Shown here: piece after piece, positions 63,801-64,000 of the stretch
How the letters are laid out: every line of letters begins with the position of its first letter
Numbering within the stretch: position 1 is the first letter of the stretch
DNA from: Owenia fusiformis
Taxonomy: Eukaryota; Annelida; Polychaeta; Sabellida; Oweniidae
DNA: 64,000 nucleotides
NCBI GenBank assembly: GCA_903813345.2
Contig: CAIIXF020000003.1
Span: 9,506,218 to 9,570,217, forward strand
Reading direction: 5' to 3'
Position numbers and translations under genes: made by a program
Notes under the pieces: generated by a model
The model's input: only the letters and a program-made list of their open reading frames with translations
Told to the model about the DNA's origin: nothing
The model's database searches: none

Positions 63801-64000
63801 TGAGCTGAAACAAGAAATCATTATTCAAATTGTAAAACCTTTTTGCGTTTTCCAACAGTAAAGGCTAGCAAATTATAATCCTATATTTTAGGTTAAACAT
63901 TTTTTCTTGTTTGACATCATGATCGCAGAAGTGTTACCTTATCTTCCCATGACGATGATTCTTGATCAAGCTCTTCCTGATTGGCAAGTAACTGCGCTCT
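51709..64000 (-). CDS. KIF28: KIF28/KLP-6-like kinesin-3, 3' part (13 exons, 704 aa in window)
   Basis: Exons: 63938-64000 (partial), 63614-63804, 63262-63404, 62788-62937, 62260-62422, 61270-61654, 60728-60997, 60396-60560, 58194-58328, 57994-58122, 55588-55644, 54008-54145 and 51709-51834. All junctions are GT-AG and phases agree. Kinesin-3 motors walk to microtubule plus ends with membrane cargo; the motor domain is off the right edge. Visible are the neck/linker (RAQLLANQEEL), an FHA domain (DPHFLNLNEDPMLSGKVVYF, SISKEHA, VNGQPL, SSHLYVFTNP), the post-FHA helix, a central segment with DPFWEPPEDVLIGTGHVFLQ typical of KIF28, a C2-like beta domain, a coiled coil, two homologous exons with the CxEWxxKP motif and a Lys-rich tail ending CIVM. 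The PH domain of KIF1 proteins is absent, as in KIF28/KLP-6. A possible ATTAAA signal lies at 51651-51656. Extra small exons could have been missed. Confidence 0.85.
52910..53170. repeat. short-unit minisatellite in the kinesin gene's last intron
   Basis: Irregular units of about 17-20 bp built on TTTCAAGCAATTCTAAA. No other content seen in this intron (51835-54007). Confidence 0.6.
54008..54145 (-). CDS. KIF28: kinesin exon, acidic tail segment
   Basis: 138 nt, phase 0 to 0. DEDTVSLYVFGDNEESLSEE, a poly-Asn run and SYSKVAGHVTAEN. The acceptor TATTTCAG and donor GTAAGA are good. Not a known domain. Confidence 0.7.
55588..55644 (-). CDS. KIF28: kinesin small exon (57 nt)
   Basis: Encodes VLKGYRNIHDDRGSKDDAA between a TTATTTAG acceptor and a GTAGGT donor, in phase 0 to 0. 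Too short for an ORF scan. Supported only by splice sites and phase. Confidence 0.6.
57180..57390. repeat. ATGATG-rich low-complexity tract
   Basis: Repeated GATGATGA, TTATCTAAATGATGA and similar units in a kinesin intron, on the 5' side (higher coordinates) of the 57 nt exon. Confidence 0.55.
57994..58122 (-). CDS. KIF28: kinesin exon with CxEWxxKP motif, copy 2
   Basis: 129 nt, phase 0 to 0. QICQEWNTKPASEQDFEAFF, RAVSAVANSSG. Shares C-x-EW-x-(S/T)KP, the aromatic pair and xVA with copy 1, so the exon was duplicated in tandem. Confidence 0.8.
58194..58328 (-). CDS. KIF28: kinesin exon with CxEWxxKP motif, copy 1
   Basis: 135 nt, phase 0 to 0. ALCKEWQSKPDEQKKFREFY, EAIREVAHMGG, then an Asn-rich end. 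Homologous to the next exon. Confidence 0.8.
58690..59230. repeat. minisatellite, TTAGTCAAGACATTATATTG units
   Basis: About 20 irregular units of TATTAGTCAAGACATTATAT and GGAAATGCATAATATATTAG type in the intron before the coiled-coil exon's neighbour (58329-60395). The rest of that intron shows nothing recognisable. Confidence 0.7.
60396..60560 (-). CDS. KIF28: kinesin exon: coiled coil
   Basis: 165 nt, phase 0 to 0. ELRQMDHINKPEST, then a heptad-like LKSEMMLLHRKFERLEAKER that should form a coiled coil. Donor GTAAGG. Confidence 0.8.
60728..60997 (-). CDS. KIF28: kinesin exon: C2-like beta domain
   Basis: 270 nt, phase 0 to 0. VEIKRAEIHKARFSKGLKVK, TGTLSPEFKHSHIVSFPNVT and ITFSVYGKQED read as the strands of a C2-like sandwich, as in KIF1/KIF28 proteins. 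Confidence 0.85.
61270..61654 (-). CDS. KIF28: kinesin exon: KIF28-type central region
   Basis: 385 nt, phase 2 to 0. Includes VKMKNLLNGNTWLWDRAKFV, DPFWEPPEDVLIGTGHVFLQ and GSLHIVLTPCNQNGKP. The DPFW/IG.xHV.LQSL block is what assigns the protein to the KIF28/KLP-6 branch. Confidence 0.9.
62260..62422 (-). CDS. KIF28: kinesin exon: post-FHA helix
   Basis: 163 nt, phase 1 to 2. ILEVLPMVTEVNAMSEELNK matches the LPMVNEAN...EELxK helix that follows the FHA in kinesin-3. Donor GTGAGT. Confidence 0.85.
62530..62770. repeat. single units of the TGTCACCAC repeat family in a kinesin intron
   Basis: CATGTAAAATGTCACCATCT, CATTTGTTACAGATGCC, then CACTGAACACCAACCGCC. Same order as the units of the 43.4 kb array. 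A TGTCACCACTT / GGTGGTGAAAT pair lies just before (62545-62650). Confidence 0.65.
62788..62937 (-). CDS. KIF28: kinesin exon: end of FHA and following helix
   Basis: 150 nt, phase 1 to 1. FGSSHLYVFTNPKK closes the FHA fold; DIDWEYAQKEIAEAKGF is the kinesin-3 DWEYAQxEIA motif. Confidence 0.88.
63262..63404 (-). CDS. KIF28: kinesin exon: FHA core
   Basis: 143 nt, phase 2 to 1. The split Ser/Arg codon leads into SISKEHAIV, the S-x-x-H FHA signature, then KVNGQPLTGARDLVHKDRVL. Confidence 0.88.
63614..63804 (-). CDS. KIF28: kinesin exon: start of FHA domain
   Basis: 191 nt, phase 0 to 2. PHFLNLNEDPMLSG is the kinesin-3 pre-FHA signature. ENTIGRKDADPKPKIMLSGL supplies the GR and loop of the FHA fold. 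Confidence 0.88.
63938..64000 (-). CDS. KIF28: kinesin exon at window edge (partial)
   Basis: 63 nt in frame, RAQLLANQEELDQESSSWED, the conserved segment between the motor/neck and the FHA domain of kinesin-3. The exon continues beyond the window. Confidence 0.8.

Overview
This is a eukaryotic, AT-rich animal genomic window: spliced genes with short exons and long introns, GT-AG junctions and a heavy load of transposable elements (an APE-type LINE, MITEs, foldback elements, minisatellites). The gene set (temptin-like copper monooxygenase, RBFA, KIF28-type kinesin-3) and the repeat style suggest a marine invertebrate; a hemichordate or another invertebrate deuterostome is my guess, with low confidence.

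Four protein genes were assembled by hand from splice sites, phase and homology. (1) Copy A of a secreted temptin-like/copper type II ascorbate-dependent monooxygenase lies on the minus strand (23519 down to 2785, 8 exons). Its exon 6 is split by a full-length LINE (about 4488-10212, minus strand, both ORFs open). (2) Copy B of the same gene lies on the plus strand (31950-40318, 8 exons, 554 aa, intact). The copies have identical exon number and phases and are arranged head to head. (3) A minus-strand mitochondrial RBFA homologue (46813 down to 29210, 5 exons, 406 aa) has an 11 kb intron 4 that contains the whole of copy B. (4) The 3' part of a minus-strand KIF28/KLP-6-like kinesin-3 gene (64000 down to 51709, 13 exons, 704 aa in the window) covers the FHA domain, a kinesin-3 central region, a C2-like domain, a coiled coil, a duplicated exon pair and a C-terminal CIVM (CaaX-type) end. 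The motor domain lies beyond the right edge.

Region by region: 1-2.8 kb holds a tRNA-like SINE and a GC-rich TIR element. 2.8-23.5 kb is copy A with the LINE, and a 9.5 kb intron full of MITEs and diverged duplications. 23.5-29.2 kb is intergenic, with a LINE fragment, a TIR element, a 1.49 kb foldback and an AT-rich minisatellite. 29.2-46.8 kb is RBFA with nested copy B, two foldbacks, several MITEs, a 1.5 kb TIR element carrying an internal satellite, and a roughly 145 bp tandem array. 47-51.7 kb is intergenic, with a TIR element and a hAT-type element bearing a perfect 8 bp target duplication. 51.7-64 kb is the kinesin gene.

The three gene types share no evident pathway. The monooxygenase copies would act in the secretory pathway or outside the cell, RBFA in mitochondrial small-subunit maturation, and the kinesin in microtubule cargo transport. 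The points most worth a second look are the LINE breaking the copper-binding HxH motif of copy A, the gene-in-intron arrangement, the different C-termini of the two monooxygenases, and the CaaX-like end of the kinesin.
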